The notes under the pieces are model-generated. The model saw only the letters and a program-made list of their open reading frames with translations, was not told the origin of the DNA and did not search any database. Below are positions 32,163-40,666 of a DNA stretch of 64,000 bases, in pieces. Position 1 is the stretch's first letter. Each line of letters begins with the position of its first letter. Both the position numbers and the translations under genes were made by a program. This stretch comes from an uncultured Eubacterium sp. (GTDB lineage Bacteria > Bacillota > Clostridia > Lachnospirales > Lachnospiraceae): positions 59,847-123,846 of the forward strand of contig CAJTMV010000009.1 of the NCBI GenBank assembly GCA_910577225.1, given 5' to 3'.

Positions 32163-33067
32163 TGAATACAAAAGTAAATATCGCGGGAATTACGTTTAAA
32201 AATCCAATTCTGACTGCGTCCGGTACCTTTGGCTCCGGACAGGAATACGCGCAGTTTGTCGATCTGAATCGTCTGGGAGGCGTGATTACAAAAGGGGTGG
32301 CAAACGTACCCTGGGAAGGCAACCCGACGCCAAGAGTAGCGGAAGTCTACGGCGGTATGCTAAATGCGATTGGACTGCAAAATCCGGGCGTGGACGTACT
32401 GATCAAAAGAGATCTGCCGTTTTTAAGCCAGTATGATACGAGAGTGATTGTCAATGTGTGCGGAAGATCGGTCTATGATTATCTGGAAGTGGTGGAGCGG
32501 CTGAACGATCAGCCGGTACATATGCTGGAGATTAATATTTCGTGTCCGAACGTAAAGGAAGGCGGTATTGCATTTGGTCAGGCGCCGAATATGGCGGCGC
32601 ATATTACCCAGGAGATACGTAAAAAATCCACGCATCCGATCGTTGTAAAGCTGAGCCCGAACGTAACAAATATTGCGGAGATGGCAAAAGCGGTAGAAGC
32701 AGCCGGTGCAGATGCGGTATCTTTGATCAATACGCTGACAGGAATGAAGATCGACGTAAAGTCACGCCGGTTTGCGCTTGCGAATAAAACCGGAGGTCTG
32801 TCAGGGCCGGCGGTTCATCCCATCGCCGTGCGTATGGTATATGAAGCGGCGCATGCGGTGGACATTCCGATTATAGGCATGGGAGGCGTGATGAACGCGG
32901 AAGACGCGCTGGAGCTGATACTGGCAGGCGCGACTGCCGTAGCGGTTGGAACGGCTAATTTTGCGAATCCGACGGCAACAGTGGATATTATCAACGATAT
33001 CCGACAGTTTATGGTTACCGAGGGAGTCCAGGATATTAACGACTTGGTCGGCGCAGTGCACGAATAG
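32162..33067 (+). CDS. pyrD: Dihydroorotate dehydrogenase, class 1B catalytic subunit (301 aa)
   Basis: Starts with ATG at 32162, overlapping pyrK by one base. FMN-binding and catalytic motifs: TASGTFGSGQEYAQF, ITKGVANVPWEGNPTPR, NAIGLQNPG, INISCPNVKEGG (catalytic Cys of class 1B), VKLSPNVTNI, GGLSGPAVHPIAVRM and IPIIGMGGVMNAEDA. It is NAD-linked through PyrK. A strong terminator closes the operon. Confidence 0.94.
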   Translation: MNTKVNIAGITFKNPILTASGTFGSGQEYAQFVDLNRLGGVITKGVANVPWEGNPTPRVAEVYGGMLNAIGLQNPGVDVLIKRDLPFLSQYDTRVIVNVCGRSVYDYLEVVERLNDQPVHMLEINISCPNVKEGGIAFGQAPNMAAHITQEIRKKSTHPIVVKLSPNVTNIAEMAKAVEAAGADAVSLINTLTGMKIDVKSRRFALANKTGGLSGPAVHPIAVRMVYEAAHAVDIPIIGMGGVMNAEDALELILAGATAVAVGTANFANPTATVDIINDIRQFMVTEGVQDINDLVGAVHE

Positions 33068-33098
33068 GCCTGCGTGTATGACAGAACAATTACAACAG

Positions 33099-33142
33099 AA
33101 CCTTCATGAAAGAGCAGATTTTTTTCATGAAGGTTTTGTTTT
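33099..33142 (+). terminator. Terminator of the pyr operon
   Basis: A 12-bp stem AACCTTCATGAA / TTCATGAAGGTT followed by a T-rich run. Confidence 0.85.
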
Positions 33143-33172
33143 GAGGAATGGTGCAGGTTTACAGGAGGTTAT

Positions 33173-34123
33173 ATGATAGTCGGTTCATATCTGAAATTGG
33201 ATGCTGTAGTACGTGAAGTAAAAAAGGCGCTGGAGGGCAAGGATGATTGTATTTTTAAGGCGTTTGCGGCAATTCTGGCAGGAGGCCACATTTTGATCGA
33301 GGATGTGCCGGGCGTGGGAAAAACGACGCTTGCAGTAGCTTTTTCCAGGGCGATGGCGCTCGACAACCATAGGGTCCAGTTTACGCCGGATGTAATGCCT
33401 TCGGATCTGCTGGGATTTAACATGTATCAAAAAGAAACCGGCGGATTTACGTATTATCCGGGAACAATTATGTGCAACCTGTTTCTGGCGGACGAGATCA
33501 ACCGGACGTCGCCAAAGACGCAGTCTGCGCTGCTTGAGGTTATGGAAGAGGGGATAGTGACCGTGGACGGCGTCAGCAGAGATGTTCCAAAACCGTTTTT
33601 TGTCATGGCGACACAAAATCCAAAAGGCAGCGCCGGTACGCAGCTGCTGCCGGAAGCGCAGCTGGACCGGTTTATGATCTGCATGAGTATGGGCTATCCG
33701 GACGAGAGCAGCGAGATTGAGATTGCAAAGGGGAAACATGTGCATTCCGGAGATGTGAAATGCGTGTTATGCGCAGACGAGCTGGCACAGCTTCAGGAAG
33801 AGGCTGAGCAGGTGTATGTACATGACAGCCTGTACCGTTATATTGTAAATCTGTCGCAGGCAACGCGGGAAAACGATTATATTGCGCTTGGAATCAGTCC
33901 GCGAGGATCGATCGCATGCACAAAGATGGCAAAGGCATGGGCATTTTTGCAGAAACGCAGCTATGTAATACCGGAAGATGTAGCGGCTGTATTTCCGGAA
34001 ACCGCAAAGCATCGGATACTGTTAAATACGAAAGCGAGAGTGACGCATGTATCGCCGGAGGCGGTAATTGCAGAAGTACTGGATCATGTCCGGCAGCCGG
34101 TGTCATATTCAGCAGGAAAGTAG
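33173..34123 (+). CDS. MoxR-type AAA+ ATPase (316 aa)
   Basis: The ATG at 33173 follows AGGAGG. EDVPGVGKTTLAVAFSRAM (Walker A), GIIMCNLFLADEINRTSPKTQSALLEVMEE-type Walker B segment (seen as LFLADEINRTSP) and LPEAQLDRFMICMSMGYP (arginine finger region) are standard MoxR. The family works as a chaperone-like ATPase with von Willebrand or DUF58 partners. The next gene is DUF58 and the third a transglutaminase-like membrane protein, the common trio of cell envelope maturation loci. Promoter not identified; readthrough from pyrD is blocked by a terminator, so one must lie between 33142 and 33160. Confidence 0.9.
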   Translation: MIVGSYLKLDAVVREVKKALEGKDDCIFKAFAAILAGGHILIEDVPGVGKTTLAVAFSRAMALDNHRVQFTPDVMPSDLLGFNMYQKETGGFTYYPGTIMCNLFLADEINRTSPKTQSALLEVMEEGIVTVDGVSRDVPKPFFVMATQNPKGSAGTQLLPEAQLDRFMICMSMGYPDESSEIEIAKGKHVHSGDVKCVLCADELAQLQEEAEQVYVHDSLYRYIVNLSQATRENDYIALGISPRGSIACTKMAKAWAFLQKRSYVIPEDVAAVFPETAKHRILLNTKARVTHVSPEAVIAEVLDHVRQPVSYSAGK

Positions 34124-34132
34124 AAAAATAAG

Positions 34133-35230
34133 ATGGTTAGTTTTATTTTAGGTCTGGCAGTTACTGCCGCGTTGTTTTATATTTCGGCGTTATATAAAAG
34201 CGCCTCGCTTCTGATGTTTGGATATGCAGGCGCCGGACTGCTGATTCTGGCCGCGCTGTTTTTATCGTACCGTATGCATACGATTCAGTGCGGCATTGCA
34301 GTACCTATTTCGATTGCGGAGTGCGGCAAGCCGCTGACGGTGCAGATTCTGCTGGACAATCACAGTGTGCTGCCCTGTCTGAAGTTTCGGTGTCTGATGG
34401 AACAGAAAAGTCATTTTTTAAATCGAAAGGACAGGGAATGGATGCAGGGAGGTCTGGCGGCGTCCGGAAAAAACAGATTTGATTATTCGTTTCTGACGAA
34501 CAATTATGGGAGTTACCATGTGCAGATGAAAAAAGTGCGTGTATATGATCTGACAGGCCTTTTTTATTTTCAAAAAAAAGTCGGATGCGGCGTTTCCGTA
34601 CAGGTACTGCCGAAGATGCAGGAGATCGGCGTGCATATTTCAGAGGCATCCAGAAATTTTTTTGGCGAGGCGGACGTATATGACGAGTTTCGTCCGGGCG
34701 ACGATCATAGCGAGCTGTTTCAGATGCGGGAATTTCGTCCCGGGGATAAAATACAAAGAATTCACTGGAAACTGAGCGCAAAGCAGGAGGAGCTGCTTGT
34801 AAAAGAAGACAGTATGCCGAAAGCATGTCCGGTGGCGCTGTTTTTGGATTACAAAAATGTCAGGCGGCGCCGTGCGGAAAACGTAAACGCATATCTGGTA
34901 ATTCTGGCAGCCATTTCATTTTCACTCATGGATGCGGGATGCCCGCATTATGCGGTCTGGTACAGCAGCAGGCGGGAAGATATTGTAAGAGTGCGCGTCG
35001 ACGATGAGGAGAGTCTGTTTCTTTTTCTGAGCAGTTATCTGGAGGAGACGTTTCAAAAACAGACAAGGGATCTGGTGTCAGCGTATCAGGACAAGTACAA
35101 AGGCGAGCATTATTTATTTGCATTTCAGCTGGACGAGTGTCTGCGGCTTAGAAAAAACGGGGAGATTATTAGGAGCTTTCATCTGGAAAACTGGAAAAAA
35201 GAACTGGAAGCACTGGAGATCATCGCTTAA
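34133..35230 (+). CDS. DUF58 domain membrane protein (365 aa)
   Basis: The start lies 9 bases after the MoxR gene stop. Two hydrophobic helices near the N-terminus are followed by a soluble part with YDEFRPGDDHSELFQ, REFRPGDKIQRIHWKLSAKQEELLVKEDS, the DUF58 signature. The C-terminal domain resembles a vWA-like fold (CPVALFLDYKNV). DUF58 proteins accompany MoxR ATPases and are thought to act with envelope transglutaminases. No ribosome binding site stands out other than AAGATGG region; coupling to the upstream gene is likely. Confidence 0.88.
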   Translation: MVSFILGLAVTAALFYISALYKSASLLMFGYAGAGLLILAALFLSYRMHTIQCGIAVPISIAECGKPLTVQILLDNHSVLPCLKFRCLMEQKSHFLNRKDREWMQGGLAASGKNRFDYSFLTNNYGSYHVQMKKVRVYDLTGLFYFQKKVGCGVSVQVLPKMQEIGVHISEASRNFFGEADVYDEFRPGDDHSELFQMREFRPGDKIQRIHWKLSAKQEELLVKEDSMPKACPVALFLDYKNVRRRRAENVNAYLVILAAISFSLMDAGCPHYAVWYSSRREDIVRVRVDDEESLFLFLSSYLEETFQKQTRDLVSAYQDKYKGEHYLFAFQLDECLRLRKNGEIIRSFHLENWKKELEALEIIA

Positions 35231-35244
35231 CTGGAGGAAAAACA

Positions 35245-37812
35245 ATGCGGAAAACCAGGATACGGAAGAAAAATGAATATGTGCTGGCCGATGCGGTGAT
35301 GCGGGCGGCGTTATCCGGTATCATGGCATTCCTTTGCTGTTTCTCTTCAGTCTGGATGGCACAGGATGTCTTTCCGAAATGGGTACTATCCGAACGGGCG
35401 CTCAGATGGCTGTGCGCGGTCGTTATTTTTACTGTCCTGCTGTATGAGCTTGTGATCCGCGCACTGCCGCGTGTTCTGCAGTTTTTCTGCAGGCTGCTTG
35501 TGCCGGCCGGTTATGCGGCAGCTGTCGTCCGTTACGGGAGGGCGCGGCAGATCGATCTGGAAGACGGAGCGTGTGCGCTGGGGACAGAGTTTTTCATCAA
35601 ATTCAACAAACATCTGAAAACATCTGTATCCATCTGGAGGGGAAAGCCGCAGTATGCTGGCATGGCGTTTGCATTTGGGGTGCTTGTGGCGCTGCTTGTG
35701 CTGCTGCTGTTATCGCTGCAGCTGTTAAGGAAGGGCATATTGCTGCTGCTGCCGCTTGCCGTATTTGCGACAGAGCTGTTGATCGGGTATGTTCCGGAGT
35801 GGAAAGGACTGGCATTGTTTTTTGCCGCACTGCTGCTTGCATGTGCCGATGGCAGCGGCGGAAAGACAGCCAGGCTGACGGTACATGCAGACCGAAGGCG
35901 GCGCAATGGCAGCGTATGGTATCTGTCGTGGATTCCCATCGTCTGTCTGGCGCTGACCGGCGTTCTGCTTCTTTTTGGCGGCAGCCTGCTGACAACTGCA
36001 ACCAAAAGCCGGATGATGGCGGCGGCGCCGAACGTGCAGGCATTTCAAAGACAGGCGGAGAAGCATGTCTCCGATATCTGGCGCGGTTATTTCGCGCCGC
36101 GCCAGGAAATGGTAAATAATCGTACGCCCCGTTATACCGGCAGGGAGATGCTTCGCGTTACTGCGTCCAGGCGGCCGGCGGAGGATATGCTGCTGAAAGG
36201 ATTTTGCGGTACGGATTACGAAAACGGCGGCTGGTATTGTGACAAACAGAAATTTTCAGACATCTGCGAAGGATTGGGATATGCAGAGCATGAGGCAGCC
36301 AGAGAACTGCTGCAGGCGCAGTACGATTTATACACGCAGGATGCGCAGAGAATTCTGATGCGTTACAGCTTTGGCGGTAATTTTTTTTCGATGAACGTAA
36401 GTGAAAATGCAAAAGCGGAGTATACGATCGAGCATACCGGAGTAAAGAGCCGGTATCTGTTTGCTCCTTACGCAGTGTCGCATGACACAGATCCGGATCA
36501 GGAACGACTGGTCAGCGACGTCGTCATTCACAAATCCTGGAGGAAGAAGACGTTTTCTTACAGCGGCTGGGATCATTTTACCGGCGGGATCGATATTAGC
36601 GGCGCCATGCAAAAGAACGGAAAGTCCGTGTTTGACTGGTATGAGAAGTTTGCAAATAAGGCATATCTGCGTACGTCGGACCAGGTAGCCTCGCTGACGG
36701 ATTATCTGACTGCCATGCAAAGAACGAAAGGAATCGATCGTGAAGAAAGCAATCGTTCACTGGCATGGGACAGGGATATGGCCGCAGACAGAAACTGGCT
36801 GACACTGTTGTATTTACAGCAGGAAACCGCATATATCGACGATCCTTTGTGGAAAAATCAAAACCGTCTGCAGAAAGCGCTGATCGTTGCGGCTACATTA
36901 AAGCAATATCAGAGCTATAGTATGGATCTGGATCCGCTGCCAGACGGCGAGGATGCGGTAAATTATTTTTTGATGCACAGCGGCAGGGGATATTGTGTAC
37001 ACTTTGCGAGCGCTGCGGTACTGCTGCTGCGCGAACTGGGCGTGCCAGCCAGATATGCGTCCGGATATGTCGTTCGTACCGGAGAGTTTCGGAAAACTGG
37101 AAATCAGTATGTAGCGTCGGTCAAAGACAGAAACGCACATGCATGGGCAGAGATTTATCTCGAAGAGACAGGATGGATTCCGATCGACGTAACGCCCGGC
37201 GCGGCAGCTTCGGCCAATGCCGCAGGATTCGGGCAGGAGCAGGAACATCCGGATACTGCCGATCCGCAAAGGCCCGAAGATACGAATACCGGCGATACGC
37301 AAACGGACACAGACGATACGCAGACAGATGCGGACGATGGACAGAAGGATACCGATCCGCAAAAGCAGGAGTCCGGACAAAGACAGGACAAGCGGATCAA
37401 ACCGTGGATCCAGCGTTACAGTCTCTTGTGGATCCTGGCGATCGCAGGTATAGTGATTTTTATTGCCGCTGTCATCGTTCGTCAGATTCTGCGCTGTTAT
37501 TTCAGAATACCTCTGCGGGAGATCAGAGCCGGAAACTATCGGCAGGCTGTCCGACGGATCAACTGGAGAATTTACTGCAGGCTGTGTGCACGCGGCAAAA
37601 TGACGCGCACACATCTTACAGATGACGCGTACGGACGCATGCTGAAAAACGTATATCAGCAGATCCGTGTGGAAGACTGGAGCCGGTATCTGCAGATCGT
37701 GCAGCAGGCGGCATTTGCGCAGGATGAGGTATCGCCGGAGGATGCGGTGTTCTGCTGGTACATCTATCAGGAGATTCTGGGGAAATGGCGCGTGTTTACG
37801 GCTGACAAATAA
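35245..37812 (+). CDS. Transglutaminase-like membrane protein, TgpA type (855 aa)
   Basis: The ATG at 35245 follows GGAGG. About six hydrophobic segments occupy residues 15-270. A large extracellular part follows, with the transglutaminase core at GRGYCVHFASAAVLLLRELG (Cys), KDRNAHAWAEIYLEETGWIPIDVTPG (His and Asp) near residues 575-650. Then come an Asp/Thr-rich linker (DTQTDTDDTQTDADD), one more hydrophobic helix and a C-terminal cytoplasmic tail. It is the third gene of the MoxR-DUF58 trio, and the family probably crosslinks or modifies envelope proteins. The catalytic triad looks intact. Confidence 0.88.
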   Translation: MRKTRIRKKNEYVLADAVMRAALSGIMAFLCCFSSVWMAQDVFPKWVLSERALRWLCAVVIFTVLLYELVIRALPRVLQFFCRLLVPAGYAAAVVRYGRARQIDLEDGACALGTEFFIKFNKHLKTSVSIWRGKPQYAGMAFAFGVLVALLVLLLLSLQLLRKGILLLLPLAVFATELLIGYVPEWKGLALFFAALLLACADGSGGKTARLTVHADRRRRNGSVWYLSWIPIVCLALTGVLLLFGGSLLTTATKSRMMAAAPNVQAFQRQAEKHVSDIWRGYFAPRQEMVNNRTPRYTGREMLRVTASRRPAEDMLLKGFCGTDYENGGWYCDKQKFSDICEGLGYAEHEAARELLQAQYDLYTQDAQRILMRYSFGGNFFSMNVSENAKAEYTIEHTGVKSRYLFAPYAVSHDTDPDQERLVSDVVIHKSWRKKTFSYSGWDHFTGGIDISGAMQKNGKSVFDWYEKFANKAYLRTSDQVASLTDYLTAMQRTKGIDREESNRSLAWDRDMAADRNWLTLLYLQQETAYIDDPLWKNQNRLQKALIVAATLKQYQSYSMDLDPLPDGEDAVNYFLMHSGRGYCVHFASAAVLLLRELGVPARYASGYVVRTGEFRKTGNQYVASVKDRNAHAWAEIYLEETGWIPIDVTPGAAASANAAGFGQEQEHPDTADPQRPEDTNTGDTQTDTDDTQTDADDGQKDTDPQKQESGQRQDKRIKPWIQRYSLLWILAIAGIVIFIAAVIVRQILRCYFRIPLREIRAGNYRQAVRRINWRIYCRLCARGKMTRTHLTDDAYGRMLKNVYQQIRVEDWSRYLQIVQQAAFAQDEVSPEDAVFCWYIYQEILGKWRVFTADK

Positions 37813-37922
37813 GCTGTAAAGAACGGCCCGGAAGACAGCGCGTGTTGATCATTGACAAATGTGAAGGAACGAATGCCGGCAGAATGATTCTTCATAAGAA
37901 TTATTCTGCTGCAGGGTTAAAT

Positions 37923-37938
37923 GTTTATGTACATAAAC
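37923..37938. promoter_or_regulatory. Candidate BlaI-type operator
   Basis: Perfect 16-bp palindrome GTTTATGTACATAAAC, 25 bases upstream of the BlaI-like start. BlaI/MecI repressors bind palindromes with TACA/TGTA cores. Autoregulation is inferred. Confidence 0.55.
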
Positions 37939-37963
37939 CGATATAAAGAATGTGAGAGGTAAT

Positions 37964-38374
37964 ATGGGAAAAGAAACTACGCCAAGCGAGACAGAGTGGC
38001 TCGTAATGGAAGTGATCTGGCAGTCAGACGGGGATATTACAGCTTCTGAAATTATCAGCTCGTTAAAGGATTCCCTGAAAGTAAGCGCAAGAACCATCCG
38101 GGTACTGATTAACCGGCTGCTTGCAAAAGGGGTGATTCGTTATGAGGTCGATCAAAAGGATGCCCGCATTTATCACTATTATGTAGTGAAGACAAAGGAG
38201 GAGTGTCTGGCTGAAAAACAGGAGCGGTTTGTTAGAAATTATTTTGGCGGTAATTCCACGCTGGCAGTCGCGAGTTTTATTGAAAAGTCGAATCTGAGCG
38301 ACGAACAGTTTCAGGAACTGGAACAAATGGTTGAGAAGATGAGAAAGAGACAGGAGAGGTTGGACAGAGCATGA
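37964..38374 (+). CDS. BlaI/MecI family winged-helix repressor (136 aa)
   Basis: The ATG at 37964 follows GAGAGG; an upstream GTG at 37952 is less likely. LVMEVIWQSDGDITASEIISSL, SARTIRVLINRLLAKGVIRYEVDQKDARIYHYYVVKTKEE are the BlaI winged helix; the C-terminal helical region would dimerise. In beta-lactam sensing the repressor is cleaved after BlaR1 activation. The next gene, overlapping by 4 bases, encodes the matching membrane metalloprotease. No beta-lactamase or PBP2a gene follows, so the regulated genes are unknown. Confidence 0.88.
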   Translation: MGKETTPSETEWLVMEVIWQSDGDITASEIISSLKDSLKVSARTIRVLINRLLAKGVIRYEVDQKDARIYHYYVVKTKEECLAEKQERFVRNYFGGNSTLAVASFIEKSNLSDEQFQELEQMVEKMRKRQERLDRA

Positions 38375-39627
38375 GGTTTGGTTCATTTATACTGCTTTAC
38401 AGCCTGTGGAAACTTTTGCGTATTATGCTGGCTGCATCGGTTCTGATGGCGGTGGCGCTGGCAGTCTGTAAGGCGGGAGGAGCCAGGAGATGGCGTCTGC
38501 ATCTGGCTTTGCTTTCGATCGTGCCGCTGGCATGTCTGACGGGGTATTCAAAGATCTTTTACCGTGGAAGATTATTTTTGCTTATGAATCAGATGCAGAG
38601 CCGCATTACGGAGGAAATGGCAGCCGGCTATTTTTTGGTCGCAGGATTTTTGGCGGCAGGATATGTGCATCGGCAAAAAGAGCTGCGCAGGTGGCTGCAT
38701 GGACTGCCGTATCTGGAAACCAAAAGTGACGTCCCTGAGGGAAGAGGCCCGAAAATAAAGGTATATTTGTCTAAAGAATGCCATAGTCCGTTTGCCGGAG
38801 GGATTTTCAGGCCTTATATCGTCATTCCGCAGATTATAAAAAACAGCCTGTCAAAAGAACAATTAGCCGCGGTTTTCTATCATGAAGCGCTGCATATCCG
38901 CCGTGGACATGTACTCTTATTAAATATTTATGCATGGCTGAAAATCATCTGGTGGATACATCCGCTGATCTACATACTGGAAGAAAAGCTGAGAGAAAAT
39001 ATAGAGTACAGCAGCGACGAAGGCAGCGTCATGCTTGGCCCGCTTGGCCCATACGAATATGCCGGCGTTCTTTTAAAAACAATTGGAATAAAACGGCAGA
39101 TCACACTTGTCAAAGAGGGAATTTCCGCGTTTCAGGATCAGCGGTACAGCGTATTAAAAAAACGGATGGAACTGCTCGCGGTTTTGGAACAGGAAAACGG
39201 CACGAGACGAAGCTATCAGAAAAAAACATACCGATCGGCAGTACTCACTCTGCTGGCAGCGTTTTTGACAGTATCTTTCATAGGCGCCACATCCATGCCG
39301 AGATATACGAAGATGAAAGAGATTGCAGTATACGATGAAAAACTGCATCCGCTGACATTCGATCTGGAGAAGGATGGATTTCAGGCGAAGGCGGCGTACG
39401 ACCGGTTTTATATTAGTAAGCAGGAGCTGCACAGACTGACGGAAAGATATAAACCGCAGGGAGAGTATGTGATTTTTAGCTACGGTTCGATTATAAAAGT
39501 GCCGGGAGCCGGCGGATTTGGGCAGGCGGCAAGAGTCAGAGTCGGGGATCCGTCCGATATCTGTCTGATGGGACGTCAGGAATGGCCGGATCGGCTGATG
39601 GAGTTTGTAATGAAATATCTGATCTGA
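38371..39627 (+). CDS. BlaR1/M56-family membrane metalloprotease (418 aa)
   Basis: Overlaps blaI-like gene by ATGA. Hydrophobic segments lie near residues 5-30, 40-55, 80-97 and at 285-305. HEALHIRRGH (zinc HExxH) with a downstream Glu in IEYSSDEGSV is the M56 site. In BlaR1 an extracellular penicillin-binding domain follows the last helix; here the roughly 110 C-terminal residues (KMKEIAVYDEKLHPLTFDLE...) show no SxxK motif, so the sensor is different and beta-lactam recognition is unlikely. Signal unknown. Confidence 0.85.
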   Translation: MRFGSFILLYSLWKLLRIMLAASVLMAVALAVCKAGGARRWRLHLALLSIVPLACLTGYSKIFYRGRLFLLMNQMQSRITEEMAAGYFLVAGFLAAGYVHRQKELRRWLHGLPYLETKSDVPEGRGPKIKVYLSKECHSPFAGGIFRPYIVIPQIIKNSLSKEQLAAVFYHEALHIRRGHVLLLNIYAWLKIIWWIHPLIYILEEKLRENIEYSSDEGSVMLGPLGPYEYAGVLLKTIGIKRQITLVKEGISAFQDQRYSVLKKRMELLAVLEQENGTRRSYQKKTYRSAVLTLLAAFLTVSFIGATSMPRYTKMKEIAVYDEKLHPLTFDLEKDGFQAKAAYDRFYISKQELHRLTERYKPQGEYVIFSYGSIIKVPGAGGFGQAARVRVGDPSDICLMGRQEWPDRLMEFVMKYLI

Positions 39628-39694
39628 ATGGTAAGGACAGAGGGGAATCCGGGCGGCAGCGCAGGCTGCTGCTAATACAGAAAGGAGGAGCTGA

Positions 39695-40531
39695 ATGAGC
39701 GTAAGCATGCAGGCCATAAATGTGATGCGTTTTCAAAGCATCGGCGGATTAAAGAGTACGCAGGACAGGCAGGAGCGTCAGCAAAAGTGTGCCAGTCAGG
39801 TGGAATTTTTTGAGAAGCAGAAAGAAAATCTCAAAAATATAAAGTGCGACAGTCTCGAAGAAGTGGCAAGAAAACTGGAAATGTTTCATTCTTATGAAGA
39901 TCAGATCGCAGCTGCAAAGCAGCAGTATAATAACAGTCAGATGCAGCATGTGCTGGACGAAGCGCGGGAAATCGGCGAGAAGATTGCAGAGGCTGCAGAA
40001 GAAATGGCGCCAAAGACACCGGAAGAACGCGAAAAGGAAAGAATCGAAGAAGCGACCGGCACAGAAGAAGAGAACAAAGGAATGCTGTCAGAAATCATGG
40101 ACGAAATGACCGAAGTGATGGACGAGATGCAGGAAGAATTAGAAGAAGAGCTGGAAGAAGCGACCGGAGAAGAGCTGCTGGAAGAAGTGATGGAGAATCC
40201 GCAGGAAACCGCTGCAGCAGACGGAGCCGCGGTTCTGGATAAAGAGTCCGCAGCGGATGCGATGACGCCGGCGGAAGAAGCTGTGACGGAGCAGACGGTT
40301 GCAGAAGAAACTGTGATGCAGCAGACGGTTGCAGAAGAAACTGTGACGGAGCAGACGGTTGCAGAAGAAACCGTGACGGAGCAGACGCTGGCGGAAGCAG
40401 TGGAAGAAAAAACGGAACAGATGCAGGCGGAAGCGGCAGCGATGAGAAAACGGCGGGAAACGTTGGAACAGACGATGATTTTCAGAATGGCGGAGGATCA
40501 GAGATATCCGCATATCGATTACAGGCTGTAA
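39695..40531 (+). CDS. Acidic coiled-coil protein with 10-residue repeats (278 aa)
   Basis: The ATG at 39695 follows AAAGGAGG. There is no signal peptide. The N-terminus (SIGGLKSTQDRQERQQKC) leads into long Glu-rich helices (residues 45-175). Then comes a block of three and a half repeats of TVAEETVTEQ (encoded at 40283-40402), a second helical region and a basic-aromatic end (RYPHIDYRL). I do not recognise a family. It follows the BlaR1-like gene by 67 bases and a hairpin separates it from adh. It may be a target of the BlaI-like repressor or a structural scaffold; both are guesses. Confidence 0.65.
   Translation: MSVSMQAINVMRFQSIGGLKSTQDRQERQQKCASQVEFFEKQKENLKNIKCDSLEEVARKLEMFHSYEDQIAAAKQQYNNSQMQHVLDEAREIGEKIAEAAEEMAPKTPEEREKERIEEATGTEEENKGMLSEIMDEMTEVMDEMQEELEEELEEATGEELLEEVMENPQETAAADGAAVLDKESAADAMTPAEEAVTEQTVAEETVMQQTVAEETVTEQTVAEETVTEQTLAEAVEEKTEQMQAEAAAMRKRRETLEQTMIFRMAEDQRYPHIDYRL
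40283..40402 (+). repeat. 30-bp tandem repeat within the coiled-coil gene
   Basis: Four units starting at 40283, 40313, 40343 and 40373; the first three differ by two or three bases and the fourth is degenerate. The unit encodes VTEQTVAEET. Confidence 0.8.
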
Positions 40532-40564
40532 GCTGCGATTACGCAGTGTACCATAAAATTCAGA

Positions 40565-40614
40565 TAAAAAGACAGGCCTCCCGGACGACAAAACGTTGTC
40601 CGGGAGGCCTGTCT
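40565..40614 (-). terminator. Strong terminator of the adh gene
   Basis: A perfect 17-bp stem (40570-40586 with 40598-40614). On the minus strand it is followed by TTTTTATC, fitting termination of the alcohol dehydrogenase transcript; it also separates the plus-strand gene. Confidence 0.85.
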
Positions 40615-40666
40615 GTAAAATATATGTAAGAAAATGAGTGATCAGCGCAGAAGATCTGTCGGCTGA

